A DNA stretch of 64,000 bases from Methylococcaceae bacterium (lineage in GTDB: Bacteria; Pseudomonadota; Gammaproteobacteria; Methylococcales; Methylomonadaceae), in the NCBI GenBank assembly GCA_030693065.1, contig JAUYBL010000007.1, positions 250,771 through 314,770 of the forward strand, written 5' to 3'. Below are positions 47,467 to 57,715 of this stretch, piece after piece. The translations under genes and the position numbers were made by a program. Below the pieces are notes generated by a model that did no database searches, had not been told where the DNA came from, and worked only from the letters and a program-made list of their open reading frames with translations. Position 1 is the stretch's first letter; the number at the start of each line of letters is the position of its first letter.

Positions 47467-48780
47467 TTAAGCTGCTGAGGTAAGAGAGTCAAAAATAAAG
47501 CTAATTGTCTGCGTATTGTTCATCGTTATACAGGTCAAAATAATAAGACCGACAGCAAGTTTAATATGATTATTAATGCTAGCGCTTCGCAAGCAACCTG
47601 ACAAAAGCAAAAGTTCAGGCACGAACCAGTGGCTTGAGTAGAGAAAGAGTTCTGTCCCCCAAAAACTATTAAAAATCCAGTTATAAAATATTATTGCCAA
47701 TAGTGCGGATGCTAAATTTCGATCAAAGTGTGACAGATGTATTAATACTGTAGCGCCGAAAGCAACTAGCCCCAATAGGACAATTGCAAACCAACGATCT
47801 AAAAAGAGAAAAGTTTGTGTTTCACCCAAGGTAAACATAAATTGGAATTTATGCTTATTTTTAACTGCTCTGTCATTGGTAACGATATTTGGCTTAGACG
47901 AAAAAAGGGTATCGCCCAGCGTTGTAGGAAATTTAAGAAAACGGTTTATCGGATCTATTGTCAGCGCTTCTTTTCTGGAGGCGTTATCAAAAAACGAGTA
48001 GTTATCCCGGTTGTATATTTGATTTCCAAGAAAAGCCAAAAAGAAAGTCACGACAATTGCAATAATCGAACCAGCTATAGTTTTTAATAGCGCTGATTTT
48101 AGGTTTTTTTCAATTGAAAAAGAAGAAAACAACTGAAGAATTGAAATTGGAAGAATATTGGTAATTGTAATTCCCGCCCCAAAGGCTCCAAGCACCACCC
48201 AGGCCCAAAAAGGCCTACGAGTTTTTGCTTGGAATGCGTAGCTCATCAATAAGATTCCCATCGTAATAACAAGGGATGACAAGCCAAAGCTGTCCGGAAT
48301 GGAGCCAAAGATTAATTGGCTAAAAGATACGATTGCTACTAAGGTCATTAGCAACGCTTGTAATGTAGTTAGAATTAATCGCCGTAGAATCAGGTAAATG
48401 AAGCTTGCCTGCAAGGCAGAAGCCAATGGTAATAGGAGTAGGGCAAGTTGTTTACGGATGGCAAACTCATCGCTTTCTAAAACTAAAGCAAGAATTTTTG
48501 TAATTCCTCTAATCGGCAAACTGAAATAATAAGCAAAATTAGGATGTGCAAACCCAGTTCGTCCTCCACCCCATCCATTGCCCAGATCACTCAGAGCTGA
48601 TACCGGATCGCTATCAAATAGGGTATCCCACTGGTTAAATACTCCAAGGTGATAGAATTTCAACTCAAGCGAATAGCTGATAAAAAAAGCAAAAACTAGT
48701 AAAAAAACAGCTAGATATAAGTCTATTTTTCTTAACACGAATGGCTGCACTACGTTAATCCCCTTGTGACGAAGTTCCAT
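47467..48780 (-). CDS. Polytopic membrane protein, unrecognised
   Basis: This 437-residue protein has about nine to eleven hydrophobic segments and a short acidic segment after the first (DSDPVSALSDLGNGWGG). That pattern resembles GT-C membrane glycosyltransferases, which place a catalytic acid after the first helix. No family signature is secure. It is AT-rich. Being last in the cluster after the ArnT-like gene, it may act on the same lipid-linked sugar. Confidence 0.65.
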   Translation of the reverse strand: MELRHKGINVVQPFVLRKIDLYLAVFLLVFAFFISYSLELKFYHLGVFNQWDTLFDSDPVSALSDLGNGWGGGRTGFAHPNFAYYFSLPIRGITKILALVLESDEFAIRKQLALLLLPLASALQASFIYLILRRLILTTLQALLMTLVAIVSFSQLIFGSIPDSFGLSSLVITMGILLMSYAFQAKTRRPFWAWVVLGAFGAGITITNILPISILQLFSSFSIEKNLKSALLKTIAGSIIAIVVTFFLAFLGNQIYNRDNYSFFDNASRKEALTIDPINRFLKFPTTLGDTLFSSKPNIVTNDRAVKNKHKFQFMFTLGETQTFLFLDRWFAIVLLGLVAFGATVLIHLSHFDRNLASALLAIIFYNWIFNSFWGTELFLYSSHWFVPELLLLSGCLRSASINNHIKLAVGLIILTCITMNNTQTISFIFDSLTSAA

Positions 48781-48889
48781 TGAATAAAATTTTGATAAGC
48801 AAGAAGTTTTTATCGAAAAGTGAACTATTTGTTATTAGGCGAATTCATATCATAAGTACAAAACCACTGAAGAGAATTAACTATATGAT

Positions 48890-50560
48890 TTATTTAGTAT
48901 CGTCTTTGAGATCTTGAATTAGAAGCCCATGTTCGTCATTGCTAACTATCTCCCAACCAGAATCAAGTAGATTTTTTTGATCAACATCTGGTATTGGAAA
49001 ATCACGTGCCTCCAAACCAAATCGGCCGGGAAAAAAGCCGGCATGAATTGGCCTGTTCATTGAGTGGGTTTTAATGTTGACTATCGTAGCCATCAATCCA
49101 TCATGCCCCTCATTCGCAGCCACTAAAGCTAGCATTTCTTCGTTTTGAGCAATATTGACAGGCTCGGTTTGTCTTACTCGCGCATCACATTCGATACGAA
49201 ACAAATACGCAATATTCGATACCAGAAAGGTATTGCTTTCAGGTAGGCATAAATGTTTTTGCCCAGTTGTATAGGCATTAGTAAGGATTGGGGAATCATT
49301 ATTTCTAGTTTGAAATGCGTCTGAAAATAGTGCGAAATTTATATGAAATAAAAACAATATGATGATAAATACGGACTCGATTTTGCCTAACCATTTAGAA
49401 AACAACTCAGTTGAGTTTTGAAAAGCAGGTATCAGCAAAATCACCAGCAAAAAGGGTGTGTATTGCAATGTGTGGCGAATATTGATTACTTCGCCCCATT
49501 GATAGCGAGTTCTTGCAGCAATAACTATGCAAGAGCCGACGAGAACATAGGTCGTAGAAATAACGATGGTGTTTTGTCCAGCCGTTGCCAAATTGCGCCA
49601 GACATACTTTATAAATAGCCAAGATAAACAGCTGGTTACTAAGACAAGCGCTAAAAGCCCGGGAACAGACCAAGCGATATAGTTCCCGCACTCGCTACAT
49701 GCGGTTACATCTTTTATTAGTACCTGAAGATAAGTACGTAAATTTTCGATAAGGCCGATAGTGCTTGGAGGCATTTGGTAGGGGTTTAGTGAGCCGAATA
49801 AATATATGTTCCTTATCAATACAGGCAACACAATAATGGCTATCCCCAAAAAGGTACTGGCGGCGTTCTTGTAAATAATAACGCGTCGGTCAGTTGTGTT
49901 ATTTACAAGCCATAAGTAGCAAAAATATAACGCCAATGTAATTAACAAAGCCAGATGCGCATTTCTCAGGGCGTATGCCATCCCTGCGAGAAGTCCGCCG
50001 CCAATTAAACCAACGGTTGATTTGGAATTTAACGTTAAGCCTATGGCTGCAACAGCAAGCGCCAGGGCAAACATATCAGTTAAGCCTGTTGATGAGTTAA
50101 GTAGTACGCTCGGTGATATGACACTTAAACCGGCAACGACTAATGCATTACGCGCCCCTAATGCATTACGAAAACATAAATACAGTAGCCAAGGCAGTAG
50201 AATAGCGGACCAATGGCTTATTTCTATCGCAACATCTTTTGCGTCAATGCCAGTTGTAGATATTGCAGCTATAGCAATTGCAAAGCCTATTGGAAATAGC
50301 CCTGTTTCAACTTGGTCAGTGTCGCTTGGAGATAGTCCATAAGGCGTGGTTGATGTCGAGCCGGAGCTAACCAAATTTCTAGCCTGCTCAATATAAAATG
50401 CGCTATCCGGCGAATATGGAAAATCTGGCGATCTGTAGTGCAAATGCACTGCCGTTAACATTGAAATTGCCGTCAAAATAATCCATGGAATTCCTGACAG
50501 GCGGATGTTGACTGCCTTAATGGTTTTTTTGTACTTTTTTAAGAATTCGCCACCAGCCAT
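48890..50560 (-). CDS. ArnT-like membrane glycosyltransferase (GT-C fold)
   Basis: This 556-residue protein has about 10-12 hydrophobic segments, and a large soluble C-terminal domain follows the last. The motif SPDSAFYIEQARNL just after the first helix matches the catalytic acidic loop of GT39/83-type enzymes. These transfer a sugar from a polyprenyl phosphate to a lipid or protein in the periplasm. The gene overlaps the preceding ArnE-like gene by 22 bases. The acceptor is unknown. Confidence 0.78.
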   Translation of the reverse strand: MAGGEFLKKYKKTIKAVNIRLSGIPWIILTAISMLTAVHLHYRSPDFPYSPDSAFYIEQARNLVSSGSTSTTPYGLSPSDTDQVETGLFPIGFAIAIAAISTTGIDAKDVAIEISHWSAILLPWLLYLCFRNALGARNALVVAGLSVISPSVLLNSSTGLTDMFALALAVAAIGLTLNSKSTVGLIGGGLLAGMAYALRNAHLALLITLALYFCYLWLVNNTTDRRVIIYKNAASTFLGIAIIVLPVLIRNIYLFGSLNPYQMPPSTIGLIENLRTYLQVLIKDVTACSECGNYIAWSVPGLLALVLVTSCLSWLFIKYVWRNLATAGQNTIVISTTYVLVGSCIVIAARTRYQWGEVINIRHTLQYTPFLLVILLIPAFQNSTELFSKWLGKIESVFIIILFLFHINFALFSDAFQTRNNDSPILTNAYTTGQKHLCLPESNTFLVSNIAYLFRIECDARVRQTEPVNIAQNEEMLALVAANEGHDGLMATIVNIKTHSMNRPIHAGFFPGRFGLEARDFPIPDVDQKNLLDSGWEIVSNDEHGLLIQDLKDDTK

Positions 50561-50904
50561 ACGCCCTCACAAATTAACAGTACTCCAAGTATACGGAGTG
50601 CAGACACGCTCTCCCCTAAAGCCATGCCCACGATTACAGTCAAGCCAAAGCCTAGGCCAACCAACGGATAGGCTTTGCTGACATCCCATGTTGATAATAC
50701 TTTAAGCCATACGATTGCACCTAGGCCATAAAGTGCGAAGCCGCCAAATATAAATTTATTAGTCATCACAATCCAAGGCAAACGCCACGTTAAAGGTTGT
50801 GTTAATGCTTGTTTGATTTCCATATTCGACATGCCTGCTTTTAGCAAAAACTGAGCGGCGACAGAAAGAATGATGCTGATGACGGCAACTAACAGAACGC
50901 GCAT
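50539..50904 (-). CDS. Small EamA/SMR-type transporter, ArnE-like
   Basis: This 121-residue protein has four membrane helices and the EamA pattern (SVAAQFLLKAGMSN near the start, DVSKAYPLVGLGFGLTVIVG in the middle). Its size and neighbours point to an ArnE/ArnF-like flippase subunit for polyprenyl-phosphate sugars. It lies three bases after the HAD-UbiA gene and overlaps the ArnT-like gene. A drug efflux role is less likely given the setting. Confidence 0.78.
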   Translation of the reverse strand: MRVLLVAVISIILSVAAQFLLKAGMSNMEIKQALTQPLTWRLPWIVMTNKFIFGGFALYGLGAIVWLKVLSTWDVSKAYPLVGLGFGLTVIVGMALGESVSALRILGVLLICEGVWLVANS

Positions 50905-50907
50905 GGG

Positions 50908-52347
50908 TTAATCCAAGGTTGTAAAGTGGGCGGCAAGGGTGATAGCAATCATTGCCATGATAGTCAGGCGACTTCCGAAGTCGCGGATTGCAAACACCAG
51001 TGGATCGTCATGCATTTCTCCACGCGCTGTTTTAATCCACAATCGCGCCAGCCAATAAATCAAGCCAATAGCGACTAGCCACAAGCCTTGAGGGCTAGCG
51101 TAGCGCACCTGGGTTTCAGGCGCACTGATGAATAATCCGAATACGACGACAGCAGATAATGCAGCGCCGATACCTAGTGGCCATAGTACCGCAAGATCAG
51201 TGGTGCGGTAATCACGGCCATTTGTGGTTTCCCGGCCGCTTTGCTGCAAGGTCAGCAATTCCGCACAACGTTTAACTAAGGCAAGACTGAAAAAGATAAA
51301 CACCGAAAAAGCCAGTAACCATGAACTTGCAGGAATATTCATAGCTACAGAACCAGCAATGATGCGTAAGGTATAAAGCAGCGAAAGGACTATGACATCA
51401 ATTAATACATAGGTTTTGAAAATCCATGTATAGGTTGTTGTGATTACCAGATACAACAGCAGCATCCAGAAAAAATTTAACGATACCTTTATCGCTAGCG
51501 CTAAACCTAAGGTTAGTAATATGGCTGCTACCGTAATGCCTTTTAAGATTGGAATCTGAGCGCTGGCAAACGGGCGATGCTTTTTGCGGGGATGGGTGCG
51601 GTCACTATCAAGATCCCACAAGTCATTACCCATATACGTTGCCGATGCCGTAAAGGAAAAGGCAAAAAAAGCTAATGAGATAGCCAGTAGTTTATCAACG
51701 TCTTGAAACGAAAAGGCGGTCAATAGCGGAACGAATAACAGCAAATTCTTAAACCATTGATGCACACGCATAGCCCGCAACCAAAGCTTTATGTCAATTT
51801 TAACAGCTGGAATCTCTAGTTCGATAGGCGTGTTTTTACGAACAGTGTCACCGACGTTACGTGATGTATTGACCAAAATTGCCGCTTGCGCCGCTTGCCA
51901 GATAGGCAGGTCTGCTTTGCTATCGCCGGCATAAACAAAATCAGTTCCTACCGTTTCCTGAATTGCAGCCAGTTTAGCCGAGCCTTTTAGGTTGAGGTTT
52001 TCACTGCTGGCCAGTACGGTATCGAATAAATCAAGATGCGCTGCGACGGCATCAGCAATGCTGCTGTTTGCAGCGGTGGCAAGAATCAACGGTCTGCCAT
52101 TTTGTTTTTCATGGCGTAAATAATCGATTAATTCTACCCGATAAGGCAGATTAGAAGCTTTCAGGGTCAAACGATTTGCTATGTTTGCCTTGAATTCAGC
52201 GCGTCCTTTGAGGAGCCAAAAGGGCAGTTTTAAAAGATCAACAGGATGTTGCTTGCCAAGTTGAATTATGGATTCAACCAAAGTATCTGTGGGCGTCAGT
52301 GTTCCGTCCAAATCAACAACGAGGGGAACGATTGATGTCTCGGTCAT
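50908..52347 (-). CDS. HAD phosphatase fused to UbiA prenyltransferase (DPPR-synthase-like)
   Basis: This 479-residue fusion starts with a HAD domain (DLDGTLTPTD with Asp12/Asp14; GDSKADLPIW near 141) and continues, from about 190, with a polytopic UbiA domain. The aspartate motif reads NDLWDLDSDR, and the later segment LRIIAGSVA...SLALVKRCAEL resembles decaprenyl-phosphate phosphoribosyltransferase. In mycobacteria these two steps (transfer of phosphoribose to a polyprenyl phosphate, then removal of the 5' phosphate) are made by separate proteins. The product is probably a lipid-linked ribose or arabinose for the two membrane transferases after it. Confidence 0.85.
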   Translation of the reverse strand: MTETSIVPLVVDLDGTLTPTDTLVESIIQLGKQHPVDLLKLPFWLLKGRAEFKANIANRLTLKASNLPYRVELIDYLRHEKQNGRPLILATAANSSIADAVAAHLDLFDTVLASSENLNLKGSAKLAAIQETVGTDFVYAGDSKADLPIWQAAQAAILVNTSRNVGDTVRKNTPIELEIPAVKIDIKLWLRAMRVHQWFKNLLLFVPLLTAFSFQDVDKLLAISLAFFAFSFTASATYMGNDLWDLDSDRTHPRKKHRPFASAQIPILKGITVAAILLTLGLALAIKVSLNFFWMLLLYLVITTTYTWIFKTYVLIDVIVLSLLYTLRIIAGSVAMNIPASSWLLAFSVFIFFSLALVKRCAELLTLQQSGRETTNGRDYRTTDLAVLWPLGIGAALSAVVVFGLFISAPETQVRYASPQGLWLVAIGLIYWLARLWIKTARGEMHDDPLVFAIRDFGSRLTIMAMIAITLAAHFTTLD

Positions 52348-52497
52348 TCTGTTTTCCAGTCAGCAATTCTAATAAAGTTGATTAACAGCGCCGATCAACT
52401 GACTACTGTATAGGTATTGTAATGCAATAAAATAAGCTAATAGCCTATAGCTTTCGACAATTACCGACTTATTTTTGGCAAACAAAAAATTTAAGTT

Positions 52498-53118
52498 TCA
52501 TTCAACATCAATATGCACTTCATTCCGGCGCAATGATGGTATCGTCCACGGCGGATCAAAGGCGGCAGAACGCGCTTTGGATAATATCTGGTAATGATTT
52601 TGCACAAGCCATGCTGTTAACACATTGGTTTTTTCAGCAATCATTTGTTCATTTATCGAACCTGAATACTTCAGTACCGCGACTTTTTTGCCGGGTATTT
52701 GTTTGATGGAAACCAATGGATCTATCGGTTTAGGCAATGTTGATAGCGTGTAATCAGCAGGCATAACAAAAGACATAATCCATTTAGCCCCTGTTTGTTG
52801 CTGTAATACCGGGGCCGTCATGGCAATTTTTTCGCTGTCTTGTTCGCGAAATACCGGCGAGGTCATGGCTATTTTGTCTTGGCTAATGTTTTTGCCAAAA
52901 ATATAACCGGCTAGGCGATTAAAGCCGATTGAGCCGCTATTGGCGTAATCGGCGTCGATAACAGTTTCGGCGACCAGCAACTCTTGATACTGGCGGATTT
53001 GTATATCACCGTTCTCTAACAATACCGTAAACGGTGCCTCTTCACTGGTGCGTGCGCCAACCATCGAACAACCTGCTAAAAATAGGCTAGTCAGTATCTT
53101 AAGCAACTTTTTTATCAT
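52498..53118 (-). CDS. SOUL heme-binding-family lipoprotein
   Basis: This 206-residue protein has a lipoprotein signal (LFLAGC) and SOUL-domain sequence: EEAPFTVLLENGDIQIRQYQ, FNRLAGYIFG, KIAMTSPVF and KIAMTAPVL repeats, SFVMPADYTLSTLPKP. SOUL domains are found in heme-binding proteins, but binding here is not certain. The ATG at 53118 follows AAGGA; a longer frame is possible. It is a single-gene unit. Confidence 0.88.
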   Translation of the reverse strand: MIKKLLKILTSLFLAGCSMVGARTSEEAPFTVLLENGDIQIRQYQELLVAETVIDADYANSGSIGFNRLAGYIFGKNISQDKIAMTSPVFREQDSEKIAMTAPVLQQQTGAKWIMSFVMPADYTLSTLPKPIDPLVSIKQIPGKKVAVLKYSGSINEQMIAEKTNVLTAWLVQNHYQILSKARSAAFDPPWTIPSLRRNEVHIDVE

Positions 53119-53252
53119 GATAAATCCTTGCTTTGACATTGAGCTTTGTGATTTAAAAACGCTTGTTATAGCGAGATGATTTTGCAGTCTACCGCAATTG
53201 GTTTTTTGCGGTAGATTAGCCTTTGATTTAATCCATAGTTTGGCAAAATATA

Positions 53253-53714
53253 ATGAAAATTTACCAACTTTATCGGCAACAACAGCTTAATGTCACCAGC
53301 GCCCGAGCTTGGGAGTTTTTGTCGTCGCCTTATCATCTTAATGCGGTGACCCCAGATTTTTTTAATGTTGAAATCACCTCGCCTGTGCCTGAGTCAATTT
53401 ATGCCGGATTGATGATCAGCTACCGGATGAAGGCTGTGTTCGGTATACCGATGGCATGGTTATCGGAAGTTAGCCATTGCCAGGTTCCGCAGCGCTTTAT
53501 TTACCAACAGCGCGTCGGTCCGTTTAAGTTTTTAAGCCATGAAGTGCGTCTGACAGACACTGAAAGCGGTGTTGTCTTGGAAGATATTCTGTTTTATGCA
53601 ATGCCGTTGGGTTGGTTTGGGCAACTTACCCATGCGCTATTGATTGGGGATAAGTTAAAACGTATTTTTGATGTGCGGCGCGATTACCTTCAAGCCAAAT
53701 GGGGCAATTTATAA
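53253..53714 (+). CDS. SRPBCC-family protein
   Basis: This 153-residue START/Bet v 1-like protein has RQQQLNVTSARAWEFLSSPYHLNAVTP and VGPFKFLSHEVRL, typical of the SRPBCC cell-division-inhibitor-like group. It probably binds a hydrophobic ligand. The function is unknown. It lies between the SOUL lipoprotein and gnd and is separated from gnd by 134 bases. Confidence 0.82.
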   Translation: MKIYQLYRQQQLNVTSARAWEFLSSPYHLNAVTPDFFNVEITSPVPESIYAGLMISYRMKAVFGIPMAWLSEVSHCQVPQRFIYQQRVGPFKFLSHEVRLTDTESGVVLEDILFYAMPLGWFGQLTHALLIGDKLKRIFDVRRDYLQAKWGNL

Positions 53715-53848
53715 ACGCGGAAATGAAAACCTAAAAATCTTAACAAGAAAGACAAAGATTCTTGCCAAGCAGCTTTTTTTAAAGGAAGCTTCACATCGTT
53801 AAACGCATTAAATCTAATGCATCCAATAACCCATCTACTAGGCAAAAT

Positions 53849-55294
53849 ATGAAAGCGAACATCGGTTTAATCGGACTGGCAGTAATGGGACAAAATTTAG
53901 TCCTGAATATGAACGATCACGGCTTTAAGGTGGCGGTGTATAACCGCACGACTAGCGTTGTTGATGAATTTCTATCCGGTCCTGCGCAAGGCACGGAAGT
54001 GGTCGGTACGCATTCTTTGGAAGAGTTGGTTGATAGCTTGCAGTCGCCGCGCATCGTGATGTTAATGGTCAAGGCGGGTGAAGTCGTCGATCAGTATATT
54101 GATAAATTGGTACCGCTGCTGTCGGCGGGCGACATTATTGTCGATGGCGGTAACTCGTTATTTACCGATACTAATCGCCGCACACAGGCGCTTACCGAAC
54201 AAAATATTCTTTACGTGGGTGCGGGTGTTTCCGGTGGTGAAGAAGGTGCTCGTAATGGGCCATCGATTATGCCGGGCGGTAATAAAGCGGCATGGCCTGC
54301 GGTTAAGCCGATTTTTCAGGCGATTGCCGCGCAAGTTGACGGCGAGCCTTGCTGCCAATGGGTCGGTGATAATGGCGCCGGGCATTACGTCAAAATGGTG
54401 CATAACGGCATTGAATACGGTGATATGCAGCTGATTTGTGAGGCGTATCAATTGTTATCCGAAGGACTTGGCTTAAGCGCAGATGAACTGCATACAATCT
54501 TTGCCGAGTGGAATCGTGGTGTACTGAGCTCATACCTGATCGAAATTACCACCAACATTCTGGCCTATAAAGATGAAGACGGTTCGCCGCTGGTCGAAAA
54601 AATCCTTGATACCGCAGGACAAAAAGGCACCGGCAAGTGGACCGGCATTAATGCGCTGGACTTAGGAATTCCGCTGACCCTGATTGGTGAATCAGTGTTT
54701 GCTCGCTGTTTGTCGGCACTTAAAGATGAACGCATTAAAGCGGCACAACGCTTACCTAAAGTCATACCCGCTTTTAATGGCGACAAACAAGCTACTATCC
54801 AAGCTATTCATGATGCGCTGTACGCCGCCAAGATTATTTCTTATGCACAAGGCTTTCGTTTGATGCGCGAGGCTTCCAAAGAATACGGCATGTCGCTTAA
54901 TTATGGCGAATGCGCCCTGATGTGGCGCGGCGGCTGTATTATTCGTAGCCAGTTCCTGAATGACATCAAGCACGCCTACGATGCTAATCCTGAATTAGAA
55001 AATCTGTTGTTGGCTGATTTCTTTACGAAGGCAATGCAGCAAGCCGATGCCGGTTGGCGCAAGGCAGTTGTTCTTAGTGTGGAGACTGGTATTCCGGCCC
55101 CTGCATTTTCGTCAGCGTTAGCCTATTTTGACGGCTATCGCAGCGAGCGCTTACCTGCCAACTTACTGCAAGCGCAACGGGATTATTTCGGTGCCCATAC
55201 CTATGAGCGCATCGACAAACCCCGAGGCCAATTCTTCCATACCGATTGGACCGGCCACGGCGGTAAAACTGCGTCGACTACTTATACGGTCTGA
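53849..55294 (+). CDS. gnd: 6-phosphogluconate dehydrogenase (decarboxylating)
   Basis: Gnd oxidises 6-phosphogluconate to ribulose 5-phosphate and CO2 with NADP. The 481-residue protein has the dinucleotide motif GLAVMGQNLVLNMNDHG, the substrate motif GAGVSGGEEGARNGPSIMPGG, GHYVKMVHNGIEYGDMQLI and the C-terminal GGKTASTTYTV. In methylotrophs using the ribulose monophosphate cycle, this step turns formaldehyde carbon into CO2. It is followed by a terminator and by zwf and pgl. Confidence 0.97.
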   Translation: MKANIGLIGLAVMGQNLVLNMNDHGFKVAVYNRTTSVVDEFLSGPAQGTEVVGTHSLEELVDSLQSPRIVMLMVKAGEVVDQYIDKLVPLLSAGDIIVDGGNSLFTDTNRRTQALTEQNILYVGAGVSGGEEGARNGPSIMPGGNKAAWPAVKPIFQAIAAQVDGEPCCQWVGDNGAGHYVKMVHNGIEYGDMQLICEAYQLLSEGLGLSADELHTIFAEWNRGVLSSYLIEITTNILAYKDEDGSPLVEKILDTAGQKGTGKWTGINALDLGIPLTLIGESVFARCLSALKDERIKAAQRLPKVIPAFNGDKQATIQAIHDALYAAKIISYAQGFRLMREASKEYGMSLNYGECALMWRGGCIIRSQFLNDIKHAYDANPELENLLLADFFTKAMQQADAGWRKAVVLSVETGIPAPAFSSALAYFDGYRSERLPANLLQAQRDYFGAHTYERIDKPRGQFFHTDWTGHGGKTASTTYTV

Positions 55295-55305
55295 GTCTTT
55301 CTGTT

Positions 55306-55347
55306 AAGTCGTCCATGGGAAACTTGCAACCATGGACGGCTTTTTTC
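55306..55347 (+). terminator. Intrinsic terminator after gnd
   Basis: CGTCCATGG (55310-55318) and CCATGGACG (55330-55338) form a perfect 9-bp stem that extends with a wobble pair. A run of six T follows. Confidence 0.85.
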
Positions 55348-55399
55348 TACAAATTACTGTGCCAAAAATAACTAAAACTATAAGCCGGGAGATTTCCGA

Positions 55400-56881
55400 A
55401 TGAATGCAGAACCCTGTACCTACGTAATTTTTGGCGCGACCGGAAATCTGTCCCGGATTAAGCTGATGCCTGCGCTCTACCATTTAGATGTGGCGGGACG
55501 CTTGCCGGAAGGCACACAAATTCTGGCTATTGGCCGCAGGCCTTGGGATCAGCAGCAATGGCTAACGGAAGTGAGGGAAATGATCGAAAGCAAAATCAAA
55601 ACGGAATTTGACGAGGCAGTGTTTCAGCGTTTTAGCCAACGTTTGCAATATCATCGAGGCGATTTACAAGACCCTGAATGTTATAGCGGTTTGGCAAAAA
55701 CTCTTGGCGATAAGAAATTTCCTAAAAATATCGCTTTTTATCTGTCGATCAGCCCGTCCGATTTCGGGCCGGTGATGGAGTTACTAAGCAACAATCAGTT
55801 ATTCAATGAAGAAACCGGCTGGCGCCGGGTGATTATTGAAAAGCCGTTTGGTTATGATTTAGATAGCGCCCAAGCCCTGCAAAAACGCATCAGTCATTAT
55901 TTAACTGAAGAGCAGATTTATCGCATTGATCATTATCTAGGCAAAGGCATGGTACAAAATGTCTTGGTATTTCGTTTTGCCAATGTGATGCTCGAGCCGT
56001 TATGGAATCGTAACTATATCGATCATATCCAAATTACCCATTCCGAAGATTTTGGCATCGGCAGCCGGGGCGATTATTACGATAATTCCGGGGCCTTGCG
56101 CGACATGCTACAAAGTCATTTATTGCAGCTGTTAACCCTGGTCACGATGGAGCCACCGGTATCCATGGAGGCACATTCGTTAAGGGATGAAAAAGTTAAA
56201 GTATTAAAATCAATTCGGCCAATTCCGAAAGATGCGGTGCATGCCTATGCATTTCGCGGTCAGTATGGGCCCGGCGTCGTCAATGGCGAAAAAGTTAAAG
56301 GCTATTTGCAAGAAGAAAAAGTGCCCGCCGATAGCGTTACCGAAACTTATGCCGCGATGAAACTATACATCGACAACTGGCGCTGGCGCGGAGTGCCAAT
56401 GTATTTACGAACCGGCAAACGCATGGCAAAAGCGCAATCAACTATTTCCATCTGTTTTCGCCACCCGCCGCTGCAATTTTTTCGTGATACCGAAATTCAT
56501 TGTATGAATCAAAACTGGGTGCTGTTGGGCATTCAACCAGAAGAGTGCATCCGCATCGAAATGACGGTAAAAGAGCCTGGTCTGGAAATGGCAACCCGTA
56601 CTCGTAGTTTGGATGCCAGTTTTCGCAATCAGGGCGAAAAAGCCATTGATGCTTATGAAGATTTATTGCTGGATGTGCTCAGAGGCGACAGCTCGCAATT
56701 CTTGCGTTTTGATGAAGTAGAATACGCGTGGCGGATTGTCGATCCGATTCTGCGAACCTGGGCGATGGAGCGAGATTTTATTCCTGTCTATCCTGCCGGT
56801 TCCTGGGGACCTGAAGACAACAGGCTATTTGAAAAAGAAGCGCAATTTTGGCGCAGTTCCTTAAATCCGGAGTGTAAATAA
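55400..56881 (+). CDS. zwf: Glucose-6-phosphate dehydrogenase
   Basis: Zwf oxidises glucose 6-phosphate to 6-phosphogluconolactone. The 493-residue protein has [16 protein letters not shown] (nucleotide site) and RIDHYLGKG at residues 175-183 with the catalytic His178 region. [16 protein letters not shown] is also present. The usual GKE after HYLGK is GKG here, a change outside the catalytic base. It overlaps pgl directly (stop and start adjacent). Confidence 0.96.
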   Translation: MNAEPCTYVIFGATGNLSRIKLMPALYHLDVAGRLPEGTQILAIGRRPWDQQQWLTEVREMIESKIKTEFDEAVFQRFSQRLQYHRGDLQDPECYSGLAKTLGDKKFPKNIAFYLSISPSDFGPVMELLSNNQLFNEETGWRRVIIEKPFGYDLDSAQALQKRISHYLTEEQIYRIDHYLGKGMVQNVLVFRFANVMLEPLWNRNYIDHIQITHSEDFGIGSRGDYYDNSGALRDMLQSHLLQLLTLVTMEPPVSMEAHSLRDEKVKVLKSIRPIPKDAVHAYAFRGQYGPGVVNGEKVKGYLQEEKVPADSVTETYAAMKLYIDNWRWRGVPMYLRTGKRMAKAQSTISICFRHPPLQFFRDTEIHCMNQNWVLLGIQPEECIRIEMTVKEPGLEMATRTRSLDASFRNQGEKAIDAYEDLLLDVLRGDSSQFLRFDEVEYAWRIVDPILRTWAMERDFIPVYPAGSWGPEDNRLFEKEAQFWRSSLNPECK

Positions 56882-57655
56882 ATGCAAGAAAACAGCCGTT
56901 GGCATGCTTTTGAAAATGCCGATCAAATTGCTGTCGCTGCTTGTCAGCAAATACTAAATGCCGCTAAGCGGGCTATTGCCAATCACGGTATGTTCAAACT
57001 GGTGCTAGCCGGTGGCAAAACACCAGAGCATGTTTATCAGCTGTTGTCACAAGCCGATACCAATTGGTCAAAGTGGGTGATTTATTATGGCGATGAGCGC
57101 AGTTTGCCCGCTGATCATCCTGACAGAAACAGCGTCATGGCTAGCCAAGCGTTGCTTAGTAAAGTGTCCATTCCTGCTGAGCAAATTCACACCATGCCTA
57201 CCGAAATCGGTACAGAGCTCGCAGCGGCTTTCTACCAGCCATTAGTTGCTGCGGCGCTACCGTTTGATTTGGTGTTGTTGGGTGTGGGCGAAGATGGTCA
57301 TACAGCGAGCTTATTTCCTGAGCATCAGCATGATCAAGGTGAGCTGGTGCATGCCGTTTATAACTCCCCCAAACCGCCACAAGAACGAATTACGCTCAGT
57401 TCAGCGGCATTAAGTACCAGCCATGAAGTCATTTTTCTGATTGCTGGCGGCAACAAACAAGAGGTTGTTAAACACTGGCAACAAGGCGCAGATTTGCCGG
57501 TTGCTCGTATTCAGCCGGAAAACCCGATTGATATTTATATTTTGCGGGAATATCTACAGTTTGAAACGAGGCCGGATCTGCCGTCTGCCTATTGCGGTCA
57601 ATCTGGTCATGCGCTGGACAGCGTTAATCAGCACCGTGATAATATGCCGCGTTGA
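56882..57655 (+). CDS. pgl: 6-phosphogluconolactonase
   Basis: Pgl hydrolyses 6-phosphogluconolactone. This 257-residue DevB-type protein has FKLVLAGGKTPEHVYQLL, YYGDERSLPADHPDRNSVMA and LLGVGEDGHTASLFPEH, all diagnostic. With gnd and zwf it completes the oxidative hexose-phosphate branch. It starts right after the zwf stop codon. The C-terminal 30 residues go beyond the usual family end. Confidence 0.95.
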   Translation: MQENSRWHAFENADQIAVAACQQILNAAKRAIANHGMFKLVLAGGKTPEHVYQLLSQADTNWSKWVIYYGDERSLPADHPDRNSVMASQALLSKVSIPAEQIHTMPTEIGTELAAAFYQPLVAAALPFDLVLLGVGEDGHTASLFPEHQHDQGELVHAVYNSPKPPQERITLSSAALSTSHEVIFLIAGGNKQEVVKHWQQGADLPVARIQPENPIDIYILREYLQFETRPDLPSAYCGQSGHALDSVNQHRDNMPR

Positions 57656-57715
57656 CCAAATCTATAACAAAAAGTCAGGTCAAAATTATATTGAGCCACG
57701 TTAAAGGACAAAAAT

